A stretch of DNA of 64,000 nucleotides from positions 56,182,338 through 56,246,337 of the forward strand of contig NC_087064.1 of NCBI RefSeq assembly GCF_963678635.1, written 5' to 3'. The notes beneath the pieces are model-generated. The model did not search any database, was not told the origin of the DNA, and worked only from the letters and a program-made list of their open reading frames with translations. Positions 22,850 through 35,900 of this stretch are shown here, piece by piece. The position numbers and the translations under genes are program-made. Positions within the stretch are counted from its first letter, which is position 1. The number at the start of each line of letters is the position of its first letter. Source of the DNA: Symsagittifera roscoffensis. Its lineage: Eukaryota; Xenacoelomorpha; Acoela; Convolutidae.

Positions 22850-25790
22850 TCAGAAAGAATTGTTCACCAAAACTAGCTAACTGCTACTTATCGATAGAGG
22901 TTGTGAAAAAAGTGAAAAATCAAAAACACTAGGACAGTAAAGTCTCTAAGTTAATGCAAAAATTTGCCATTTCATCTTCAGAGTGAATCGTTTAGCAAAA
23001 CTAGCGAACCGCGACATATCAATAGAGTTTTTCTAAGAAGTGAAAAATCAAAACCACAAGGACTGTAACTCTTCTGACTTAATGCATTAATTCGCACTTT
23101 TGTCTTCGGAATGAATAATTTACCAAAACTAGCTAACCACTATTTATCAAAAGAGGTTGTGTAAGAATTAGAAAATTGAAAAAAAAATGAACTTCCTTAC
23201 TCTGACTTGATGCATAAATTATCAGTTTTCATCTTCTGAATTTGTGGTTTACCAAAACTAGGGAACCGCTATTTATACAGAGAATTTGTGAAAAAATTGC
23301 AAAAATCAAAAACATTAGGACAGTAAAGTCTCTAATTAAATGCAAAAATTCGCACTTTCATATTCAGAATGAATCGTTTAGCAAAACAAGCTAACCGCGA
23401 CTTATCAATAGAAGTTGCGTAAGAAGTGAAAAATCAAAACCACTAGGACTGTAACTTCTCTGACTTAATGCATTAATTCGCACTTTTGTCTTCGGAATGA
23501 ATAATTTACCAAAACTAGCTAACCACTATTTATCAATAGAGGTTGTGTAAGAAATGGAAAATTGAAAAAAAATGAACTTCCTTACTCTGACTTGATGCAT
23601 AAATTATCAATTTTCATCTTCTGAATTTGTGGTTTACCAAAAACTAGGGAATTGCTATTTATCCAAAGAACTTGTGGAAAAATTCCAAAAAAAATACTAG
23701 GCCAGTGAAAAGTCTCTAATTTAATGCAATAATTCGCACTTTCATCTCGAGAAAGAATCATTTACCAAAACTAGCTAACCACTATTTATCAATAGAGGTT
23801 GTGCAAGAATTGGAGAAAAAAATGAACTTCCTTACTCTGACTTCATGCATGAATTATCATTTTTCATCTTCGGAATTTATGATTTACCAAAACTAGGGAG
23901 CCGCTATTTATACAGAGAACTTGTGGAAAAAATTGCAAAAATCAAAAACACTAGGACAGTAAAGTCTCTAATTTAATGCAAAAATTCGCAATTTCATATT
24001 CAGAATGAATCGTTTAGCAAAACTAGCTAACCGCGACTTATCAATAGAAATTGTGTAAGAAAAGAAAAATCAAAACCACTAGGATTGTAACTCCTCTGAC
24101 TTAATGCATTAGTTCGCACTGTTAACTTCGCAATGAACAATTTACCAAAACTAGCTAACCACTACTTATCAGTAGAGGTTGTGTAAGAATTGGAAAAGTC
24201 AAAAAAATGAATTTCCTTATTGACTTGATGCAGAATTCACAATTTTAACCTTCGGAATTTATCGTTTAACAAAACTAGGGAACCGCTATTTATCCAGGAA
24301 GCTTGTGGAATAATTGCAAAAATCAAAAACACTAGAACAGTAAAGTCTCTAATTTCATGCAACAATTCGCAGTTTCATCTTCAGAGAGAATCGTTTACCA
24401 AAACTAGCTAACCGCTACTTATCGATAGAGGTAGTGTAAGAAATGAAAAATCAAAACCACAAGGACTGTAACTCCTCTGACTTCATGCATTATTTCGCAA
24501 TTTTATCTTCAGAACGAATAATTTACCAAAACTAGCTAACCACTACTTATCAATAGAGGTTGTGAAAGAACTGGAAAAGTAAAAAAAAATGAATTTCCTT
24601 ATTGACTTGATGCATGAATTCGCATTTTTCATCTTCGAAATTTATGGTTTACCAAAACTAGTGAACCGCTATTTATCCAGAAAGCTTGCGGAAGAATTGC
24701 AAAAATCAAAAATACTAGGACTGTGAACTCTCTAATTTAAAGCAATAATTCGCACTTTCATATTCAGAAAGAATTGTTCACCAAAACTAGCTAACTGCTA
24801 CTTATCGATAGAGGTTGTGAAAAAAGTGAAAAATCAAAAACACTAGGACAGTAAAGTCTCTAAGTTAATGCAAAAATTTGCCATTTCATCTTCAGAGTGA
24901 ATCGTTTAGCAAAACTAGCGAACCGCGACATATCAATAGAGTTTTTCTAAGAAGTGAAAAATCAAAACCACAAGGACTGTAACTCTTCTGACTTAATGCA
25001 TTAATTCGCACTTTTGTCTTCGGAATGAATAATTTACCAAAACTAGCTAACCACTATTTATCAAAAGAGGTTGTGTAAGAATTAGAAAATTGAAAAAAAA
25101 ATGAACTTCCTTACTCTGACTTGATGCATAAATTATCAGTTTTCATCTTCTGAATTTGTGGTTTACCAAAACTAGGGAACCGCTATTTATACAGAGAATT
25201 TGTGAAAAAATTGCAAAAATCAAAAACATTAGGACAGTAAAGTCTCTAATTAAATGCAAAAATTCGCACTTTCATATTCAGAATGAATCGTTTAGCAAAA
25301 CAAGCTAACCGCGACTTATCAATAGAAGTTGCGTAAGAAGTGAAAAATCAAAACCACTAGGACTGTAACTCCTCTGACTTAATGCATTAATTCGCACTTT
25401 TGTCTTCGGAATGAATAATTTACCAAAACTAGTTAACCACTATTTATCAATAGAGGTTGTGTAAGAAATGGAAAATTGAAAAAAAATGAACTTCCTTACT
25501 CTGACTTGATGCATAAATTATCAATTTTCATCTTCTGAATTTGTGGTTTACCAAAACTAGGGAACCGCTATTTATACAGAGAATTTGTGGAAAAATTGCA
25601 AAAATCAAAAACATTAGGACAGTAAAGTCTCTAATTTAATGCAAAAATTCGCACTTTCATATTCAGAATGAATCGTTTGGCAAAACAAGCTAACCGCGAC
25701 TTATCAATAGAAGTTGTGTAAGAAGTGAAAAATCAAAACCACTAGAACTGTAACTCCTATGACTTAATGCATTAATTCGCACTTTTGTCT
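22850..25790. repeat. Satellite sub-block duplicated with ~1.9-kb offset
   Basis: Diagnostic variants near 22861 (gttcaccaaaactagctaac with a gaaaaaagtgaaaaa run) recur near 24776, an offset of about 1915 bp, which is five trimers. The cgcactgttaactt variant recurs near 19181, 22199 and 24113 with the same logic. Confidence 0.8.
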
Positions 25791-25839
25791 TCGGAATGAA
25801 TAATTTACCAAAACTAGCTAACCACTACTTATCAATAGA

Positions 25840-28800
25840 GGTTGTGTAAGAATTGGAAAACTAAAAAAAAAGAGTTTCCTTACTCTGACTTGATGCATGA
25901 ATTATCAATTTGTTTGCATCTTCGGAATTTATGGTTTACCAAAATTAGGGAACCGCTATTTATAAAGAACTTGTGGAAAAATTGCAAAAATCAAATACAC
26001 TACGACAGCAAAGTCTCTAAATTAATGCAAAAAATCGCATTTTCATCTTCAGAGTGAATCGTTTACCAAAATTAGCTAACATATACTTACCAATAGAGTT
26101 TTTCTAAGTAAAAAATCAAAACCACAAGGACTGTAACTCTTCTGACTTAATGCATTAAATCGTACTTTTGTCTTCGGAATGAATAATTTACCAAAACTAG
26201 CTAACCACTATTTATCAATAGAGGTTGTGTAAGAATTGGAAAATTGAAAAAAAATGAACTTCCTTACTCTGACTTGATGCATAAATTATCAATTTTCATC
26301 TTCTGAATTTGTGGTTAACCAAAACTAGGGAACCGCTATTTATACAGAGAATTTGTGGAAAAATTGCAAAAATCGAAAACATTAGGACAGTAAAGTCTCT
26401 AATTTAATGCAAAAATTCGCACTTTCATATTCAGAATGAATAGTTTAGCAAAACAAGCTAACCGCGACTTATCAATAGAAGTTGTGTAAGAAGTGAAAAA
26501 TCAAAACCACTAGGACTGTAACTCCTCTGACTGAATGCATTAATTCGCACTTTTGTCTTCGGAATGAATTATTTACCAAAACTATCTAACCACTACTTAT
26601 CATAGAGGTTGTGTAAGAATTGGAAAACTAAAAAAAAAGAGTTTCCTTACTCTGACTTGATGCATGAATTATCAATTTGTTTGCATCTTCGGAATTTATG
26701 GTTTACCAAAATTAGGGAACCGCTATTTATAGAGAACTTGTGGAAAAATTGCAAAAATCAAATACACTACGACAGCAAAGTCTCTAAATTAATGCAAAAA
26801 TTCGCACTTTCATCTTCAGAGTGAATCGTTTACCAAAATTAGCTAACATATACTTACCAATAGAGTTTTTCTAAGTAAAAAATCAAAACCACAAGGACTG
26901 TAACTCTTCTGACTTAATGCATTAAATCGTACTTTTGTCTTCGGAATGAATAATTTATCAAAACTAGCTAACCACTATTTATCAATAGAGGTTGCGTTAA
27001 GAATTGGAAAATTGAAAAAAAAACCGAACTTCCTTACTCTGAATTGCTGCATAAATTATCAATTTTCATCTTGGGAAATTGTGGTTTACCAAAACTACGG
27101 AACCGCTATTTATACAGAGAACTTGTGGAAAAACTGCAAAAATCAAAAACACTAGGACACTAAAGTCTCTAATTTAATGCAAAAATTCGCACTTTCATAT
27201 TCAGAATGAATCGTTTAGCAAAACAAGCTAACCGCGACTTATCAATAGAAGTTGTGTAAGAAGTGAAAAATCAAAACCACTAGGACTGTAACTCCTCTGA
27301 CTTAATGCTTTAATTCGCACTTTTGTCTTCGGAATGAATAATTTACCAAAACTAGCTAACCACTATTTATCAATAGAGGTTGTGTAAGAATTGGAAAACT
27401 GAAAAAAAAGAGTTTCCTTACTCTGACTTGATGCATGAATTATCAATTTTCATCTTCTGAATTTGTGGTTTACCAAAACTAGGAAACCGTTATTTATACA
27501 GAGAATTTGTGGAAAAATTGCAAAAATCAAAAACATTAGGACAGTAAAGTCTCTAATTTAATGCAAAAATTCGCACTTTCATATTCAGAATGAATCCTTT
27601 AGCAAAACAAGCTAACCGCGACTTATCAATAGTATTTGTGTAAGAAGTGAAAAATCAAAACCACTAGGACTGTAACTCCTCTGACTGAATGCATTAATTC
27701 GCACTTTTGTCTTCGGAATGAATAATTTACCAAAACTAGCTAACCACTACTTATCAATAGAGGTTGTGTAAGAATTGGAAAACTAAAAAAAAAAGAGTTT
27801 CCTTACTCTGACTTGATGCATGAATTATCAATTTGTTTGCATCTTCGGAATTTATGGTTTACCAAAATTAGGGAACCGCTATTTATAGAGAACTTGTGGA
27901 AAAATTGCAAAAAGCAAATACACTACGACAGCAAAGTCTCTAAATTAATGCAAAAATTCGCACTTTCATCTTCAGAGTGAATCGTTTACCAAAATTAGCT
28001 AATATATACTTACCAATAGAGTTTTTCTAAGTAAAAAATCAAAACCACAAGGACTGTAACTCTTCTGACTTAATGCATTAAATCGTACTTTTGTCTTCGG
28101 AATGAATAATTTATCAAAACTAGCTAACCACTATTTATCAATAGAGGTTGCGTTAAGAATTGGAAAATTGAAAAAAAAAACGAACTTCCTTACTCTGAAT
28201 TGATGCATAAATTATCAATTTTCATCTTCGGAATTTGTGGTTTACCAAAACTACGGAACCGCTATTTATACAGAGAACTTGTGGAAAAACTGCAAAAATC
28301 AAAAACACTAGGACACTAAAGTCTCTAATTTAATGCAAAAATTCGCACTTTCATATTCAGAATGAATCGTTTAGCAAAACAAGCTAACCGCGACTTATCA
28401 ATAGAAGTTGTGTAAGAAGTGAAAAATCAAAACCACTAGGACTGTAACTCCTCTGACTTAATGCTTTAATTCGCACTTTTGTCTTCGGAATGAATAATTT
28501 ACCAAAACTAGCTAACCACTATTTATCAAAAGAGGTTGTGTAAGAATTGGAAAATTGAAAAAAAAAGAACTTCCTTACTCTGACTTGATGCATAAATTAT
28601 CAATTTTCATCTTCTGAATTTGTGGTTTACCAAAACTAGGGAACCGTTATTTATACAGAGAATTTGTGGAAAAATTGCAAAAATCTAAAACATTAGGACA
28701 GTAAAGTCTCTAATTTAATGCAAAAATTCGCACTTTCATATTCAGAATGAATCGTTTAGCAAAACAAGCTAACCGCGACTTATCAATAGTATTTGTGTAA

Positions 28801-30110
28801 GAAGTGAAAAATCATAACCACTAGGACTGTAACTCCTCTGACTGAATGCATTAATTCGCACTTTTGTCTTCGGAATGAATAATTTACCAGAACTAGCTAA
28901 CCACTACTTATCAATAGAGGTTGTGTAAGAATTGGAAAACTAAAAAAAAAAGTTTCCTTACTCTGAATTGATGCATAAATTATCAATTTTCATCTTCGGA
29001 ATTTGTGGTTTACCAAAACTACGGAACCGCTATTTATACAGAGAACTTGTGGAAAAACTGCAAAAATCAAAAACACTAGGACACTAAAGTCTCTAATTTA
29101 ATGCAAAAATTCGCACTTTCATATTCAGAATGAATCGTTTAGCAAAACAAGCTAACCGCGACTTATCAATAGAAGTTGTGTAAGAAGTGAAAAATCAAAA
29201 CCACTAGGACTGTAACTCCTCTGACTTAATGCTTTAATTCGCACTTTTGTCTTCGGAATGAATAATTTACCAAAACTAGCTAACCACTATTTATCAAAAG
29301 AGGTTGTGTAAGAATTGGAAAATTGAAAAAAAAGAACTTCCTTACTCTGACTTGATGCATAAATTATCAATTTTCATCTTCTGAATTTGTGGTTTACCAA
29401 AACTAGGGAACCGTTATTTATACAGAGAATTTGTGGAAAAATTGCAAAAATCTAAAACATTAGGACAGTAAAGTCTCTAATTTAATGCAAAAATTCGCAC
29501 TTTCATATTCAGAATGAATCGTTTAGCAAAACAAGCTAACCGCGACTTATCAATAGTATTTGTGTAAGAAGTGAAAAATCATAACCACTAGGACTGTAAC
29601 TCCTCTGACTGAATGCATTAATTCGCACTTTTGTCTTCGGAATGAATAATTTACCAGAACTAGCTAACCACTACTTATCAATAGAGGTTGTGTAAGAATT
29701 GGAAAACTAAAAAAAAAAGTTTCCTTACTCTGACTTGATGCATGAATTATCAATTTGTTTGCATCTTCGGAATTTATGGTTTACCAAAATTAGGGAACCG
29801 CTATTTATAGAGAACTTGTGGAAAAATTGCAAAAATCAAATACACTACGACAGCAAAGTCTCTAAATTAATGCAAAAATTCGCACTTTCATCTTCAGAGT
29901 GAATCGTTTACCAAAATTAGCTAACATATACTTACCAATAGAGTTTTTCTAAGTAAAAAATCAAAACCACAAGGACTAACTCTTCTGACTTAATGCATTA
30001 AATTGTACTTTTGTCTTCGGAATGAATAATTTATCAAAACTAGCTAACCACTATTTATCAATAGAGGTTGCGTTAAGAATTGGAAAATTGAAAAAAAAAC
30101 CGAACTTCCT
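25840..30110. repeat. Satellite sub-block with two-, three- and five-trimer offsets
   Basis: The insertion variant atcaatttgtttgcatcttc marks copies near 25894, 26661, 27818 and 29739. Their spacings of about 767, 1157 and 1921 bp are close to 2, 3 and 5 trimers. The companion variant gtggtttaccaaaactacgg occurs near 27085, 28230, 28998 and 30150. The short frames at 25842-26057 and 26609-26824 are by-products of these copies and not genes. Confidence 0.8.
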
Positions 30111-32924
30111 TACTCTGAATTGATGCATAAATTATCAATTTTCATCTTCGGAATTTGTGGTTTACCAAAACTACGGAACCGCTATTTATACAGAGAACTT
30201 GTGGAAAAACTGCAAAAATCAAAAACACTAGGACACAAAAGTCTCTAGTTTAATGCAAAAATTCGCAATTTCATCTTCAGAGTGAATCGTTTAGCAAAAC
30301 TAGCGAACCGCGACTTATCAAAAGAAGTTGTGTAAAAAGTGAGAAATCAAAACCACTAGGACTGTAACTCCTCTGACTTAATGCATTAATTCGCACTTTT
30401 GTCTTCGGGATGAATAATTTATCAAAACTAGCTAACCACTGCTTATCAATAGAGGTTGTGTAAGAATTGGAAAACTAAAAAAATGAATTTCCTTACTCTG
30501 ACTTCATGCATGAATTATCAAATTACATCTTCGGAATTTATGGTTTACCAAAACTAGGGAACCGCTATTTATACAGAGAACTTGTGGAAAAATTGCAAAA
30601 ATCAAAAACACTAGGACAGTAAAGTCTCTAATTTAACGCAAAAATTCGCAATTTCATCTTCAGAGTGAATTTTTAGCAAAACTAGCGAACCGCGACTTAT
30701 CAAAAGAAGTTGTGTAAGAAGTGAAAAATCAAAACCACTAGGAGTGTAACTCCTCTGACTGAATGCAATAATTCGCACTTTTGTCTTCGGAATGAATAAT
30801 TTACCAAAATAGCTAACCACTACTTATCAATAGAGGTTGTGTAAGAAATGGAAAACTTAAAAAATGAATTTCCTTACTCTGACTTGATGCATGAATTATC
30901 AATTTTCATCTTCGGAATTTATGGTTTACCAAAACTAGGGAACCGCTATTTATACAGAGAACTTGTGGAAAAATTGCAAAAATCAAAAACACTAGGACAG
31001 TAAAGTCTCTAAATTAATGCAAAAATGTGCACTTTCATCTTCAGAGTGAATTTTTACCAAAATTAGCTAACAGCTACTTATCAATAGAGTTTTTCTAAGA
31101 AGTGAAAAATCAAAACCACAAGGACTGTAACTCTTCTGACTTAATGCATGAATTCGCACTTTTGTCTTCGGAATGAATAATTTACCAAAACTAGCTAACC
31201 ACTATTTATCAATAGAGGTTGTGTAAGAATTGGAAAATTGAAAAATAAAATAAACTTCCTTACTCTGAATTGATGCATAAATTATCAATTTTCATCTTCG
31301 GAATTTGTGGTTTACCAAAACTAGGGAACCGCTATTTATACAGAGAACTTGTGGAAAAATCGCAAAAATCAAAAACACTAGGACAGTAAAGTCTCTACTT
31401 TAATGCAAAAATTCGCAATTTCATCTTCAGAGTGAATCGTTTAGCAAAACTAGCGAACCGCGACTTATCAAAAGAAGTTGTGTAAGAAGTGAAAAATCAA
31501 AACCACTAGGACTGTAACTCCTCTGACTTAATGCATTAATTCGCACTTTTGTCTTCGGAATGAATAATTTACCAAAACTAGCTAACCACTATTTATCAAT
31601 AGAGGTTGTGTAAGAAATGGAAAACTTAAATGAATTTCCTCACTCTGACTTGATGCATGAATTATCAATTTTCATCTTCGGAATTTATGCTTTACCAAAA
31701 CTAGGGAGCCGCTATTTATACAGAAAACTTGGGGAAAAATTGCAAAAATCAAAAACACTAGGACAGTAAAGTCTTTAAATTAATGCAAAAATTTGCACTT
31801 TCATCTTCAGAGTGAATCGTTTACCAAAATTAGCTAACCGCTACTCATCAATAGAGTTTTTCTAAGAAGTGAAAAATCAAAACCACAAGGACTGTAACTC
31901 TTCTGACTTAATGCATTAATTCGCACTTCGGTCTTCGGAATGAATAATTTACCAAAACTAGCTAACCACTATTTATCAATAGAGGTTGTGTAAGAATTGG
32001 AAAATTGAAAAAAATGAACTTCCTTACTCTGAATTGGTGCATAAATTATCAATTTTCATCTTCGGAATTTGTGGTTTACCAAAACTAGGGAACCGCTATT
32101 TATACAGAGAACTTGTGGAAAAATTGCAAAAATCAAAAACACTAGGACAGTAAAGTCTCTAATTTGATGCAAACACTCGCAATTTCATCTTCAGAGTGAA
32201 TCGTTTAGCAAAACTAGCGAGCCGCGACTTATCAAAAGAAGTTGTGTAAGAAGTGAAAAATCAAAACCACTAGGACTGTAACTCCTCTGACTTAATGCAT
32301 TATTTCGCACTTTTGTCTTCGGAATGAATAATTTACCAAAACTAGCAAACCACTATTTATCAATAGAGGTTGTGTAAGAATTGGAAAATTGAACTTCCTT
32401 ACTCTGACTTGATGCATAAATTACCATTTTTCATTTTCGGAATTTATGGTTTACCAAAACTAGGGAACCGCTATTTATACAGAGAACTTGTGGAAAATTT
32501 GCAAAAATCAAAAACACTAGGACAGTAAAGTCTCTAATGTAATGCAACAATTCGCAATTTCATCTTCAGAGTGAATCGTTTAGCAAAACTAGCGAACCGC
32601 GACATATCAATAGAGTTTTTCTAAGAAGTGAAAAATCAAAACCACAAGGACTGTAATTCTTCTGACTTGTTGCATTAATTCGCACTTTTGTCTTCGGAAT
32701 GAATAATTTACCAAAACTAGCTAACCACTATTTATCAAAAGAGGTTGTGTAAGAATTGGAAAATTGAAAAAAAAATGAACTTCCTTACTCTGACTTGATG
32801 CATAAAATACCATTTTTCATCTTCGGAAATTATGGTTTACCAAAACTAGGTAACCGCTATTTATACAGAGAACTTGTGGAAAATTTGCAAAAATCAAAAA
32901 CACTAGGACAGTAAAGTCTCTAAT

Positions 32925-35900
32925 TTAATGCAAAAATTTGCCATTTCATCTTCAGAGTGAATCGTTTAGCAAAACTAGCGAACCGCGACATATCAATAGA
33001 GTTTTTCTAAGAAGTGAAAAATCAAAACCACAGGACTGTAACTCTTCTGACTTAATGCATTAATTCGCACTTTTGTCTTCGGAATGAATAATTTACCAAA
33101 ACTAGCTAACCACTATTTATCAATAGAGGTTGTGTAAGAATTGGAAAATTGAAAAAAAATGAACTTCCTTACTCTGACTTGATGCATTAATTACCATTTT
33201 TCATTTTCAGAAATTATGGTTTACCAAAACTAGAGAACCGCTATTTATTTAGAGAACTTGTGGAAAATTTACAAAAATCAAATTACTAGGACAGTAAAGT
33301 CTCTAATTTAATGCAAAAATTCGCAATTTCATCTTCAGAGTGAATCGTTTAGCAAAACTAGCGAACCGCCACATATCAAAAGAAGTTGTGTAGGAAGTGA
33401 AAAACCAAAACCACAAGGAATGTAACTCCTCTGACTTAATGCATTAATTCGCACTTTTGTCTTCGGAATGAATATTTTACCAAAACTAGCTAACCACTAC
33501 TTATCAATAGAGGTTGTGTAAGAATTGGAAAAATAAAAAAAATGAATTTCCTTACTGACTTGATGCATGAATTATCAATTTTTATCTTCGAAATTTATGG
33601 TTTACCAAAACTAGGGAACCGCTAATTATACAGAGAACTTGTGGAAAAATTGCAAAAATCAAAAAAACTAGGACAGTAAAGTCTCTAATTTAATGCAAAA
33701 ATTTGCACTTTCATCTTCAGAGTGAATCGTTTAGCAAAACTAGCTAACCGCGACTTATCAATAGAAGTTGTGTAAGAAGTGAAAAATCAAAACCACAAGG
33801 AATGTAACTCCTCTGACTTAATGCATTAATTCGCACTTTTGTCTTCGGAATGAATAAATTACCAAAGCTAGCTAACCACTACTTATCAATAGAGGTTGTG
33901 TAAGAAATGGAAAATTGAAAAAAAAGGAAATTCCTTACTCTGACTTGATGCATGAATTATCAATTTTCATCTTCGGAATTTATGGTTTATCAAAACTAGG
34001 GAACCGCTGTTTATACAGAGAACCTGTGGAAAAATTGCAAAAATCAAAAACACTAGGACAGTAAAGTCTCTAATTTAATGCAAAAATTCGCACTTTCATT
34101 TTCAGAGTGAATCGTGTAGCAACACTAGCTAACCGCGACTTATCAATAAAATTAAGTAAGAAATGAAAAATCAAAACCACAAGGACTGTAACTCCTCTGA
34201 CTTAATGCATTAATTCGCACGTTTGTCTTCGGAATGAATAATTTACCAAAACTAGCTAACCACTACTTATCAATAGAGGTTGTGTAAGAACTGGAAAACT
34301 AAAAAAATGAATTTCCTTACTCTGACTTCATGCATGAATTATCAATTTTCATCTTCGGAATTTATGGTTTTAGCGAAACTAGGGAACCGCTATTTATACA
34401 GAGAACCTGTGGAAAAATTGCAAAAATAAAAAACACTAGGACAGTAAAGTCTCTAATTTAATGCAAAATTTCGCACTTTTATCTTCAGAGTGAATCGTTT
34501 AGCAAAACTAGCTAACCGCGACTTATTAATAGAAGTTGTGTAAGAGGTGAAAAATCAAAACCACAAGAACTGTAACTCCTCTGACTTAATGCATTAATTC
34601 GCACTTTTGTCTTCGGAATGAATAATTTACCAAAACTAGCTAACCACTACTTATCAATAGAGGTTGTGTAAGAATTGGAAAATTGAAAAAAATGAACTTC
34701 CTTAATCTGACTTCATGCATGAATTATCAATTTTCATCTTCGGAATTTATGGTTTTCCAAAACTAGGTAACCGCTATTTATACAGAGAACTTGTGGAAGA
34801 ATTGCAAAAATCAAAAACACTAGGAGGGTAAAGTCTAATTTAATGAAAAAATTCGCACTTTCATCTTCAGAGTGAATCGTTTACCAAAACTAGCTAACCG
34901 CTACTTATCAATAGATTTTTTCTAAAAAGTGTAAAATCAAAACCACAAGGACTAACTCTTCTGACTTAATGCTTTAATTCGCACTTTTGTCTTCGGAATG
35001 AATAATTTACCAAAACTAGCTAACCACTATTTATCAATAGAGGTTGTGTAAGAATTGAAAAATTGAAAAAAAATGAACTTCCTTACTCTGACTTGATGCA
35101 TGAATTATCAATTTTCATCTTCGGAATCTATGGTTTACCAAAACTAGGGAACCGCTATTTATACAGAGAACTTGTGGTAAAATTGCAATAATCAAAAACA
35201 CTAGGACAGTAAAGTCTCTAATTTAATGCAAAAATTCACACTTTTATCTTCAGAGTGAATAGTTTAGCAAAACTAGCTAACCGCGACTTATCAATAGAAG
35301 TTGTGTAAGAAGTGAAAAATCAAAACCACAAGGACTGTAACTCCTCTGACTTAATGCATTAATTCGCACTTTTGTCTTCGGAATGAATAATTTACCAAAA
35401 CTAGCTAACCACTACTTATCAATAGAGGTTGTGTAAGAATTGGAAAATCAAAACCACAAGGACTGTAACTCCTGACTTAATTCATTAATTCGCAATTTTA
35501 TCTTGAGAATGAATAATTTACCTAAACTAGCTAACCACTACTTATCAAAAAAGGTTGTGCAAGAATTGGAAAAGTAAAAAAAAATGAATTACCTTACTCT
35601 GACTTGATGCATGAATTATCATTTTTCATCTTCGGAATTTATGGTTTACCAAGACTAGGGAACCGCTATTCTTCCAGAAAGCTTATGGAAGAGTTGCAAA
35701 AATCAAAAACACTAGGACAGTAAAGTCTCTAATTTAATGCAAAAATTTGCCATTTCATCTTCAGAGTGAATCGTTTAGCAAAACTAGCGAACCGCGACAT
35801 ATCAATAGAGTTTTTCTAAGAAGTGAAAAATCAAAACCACAGGACTGTAACTCTTCTGACTTAATGCATTAATTCGCACTTTTGTCTTCGGAATGAATAA

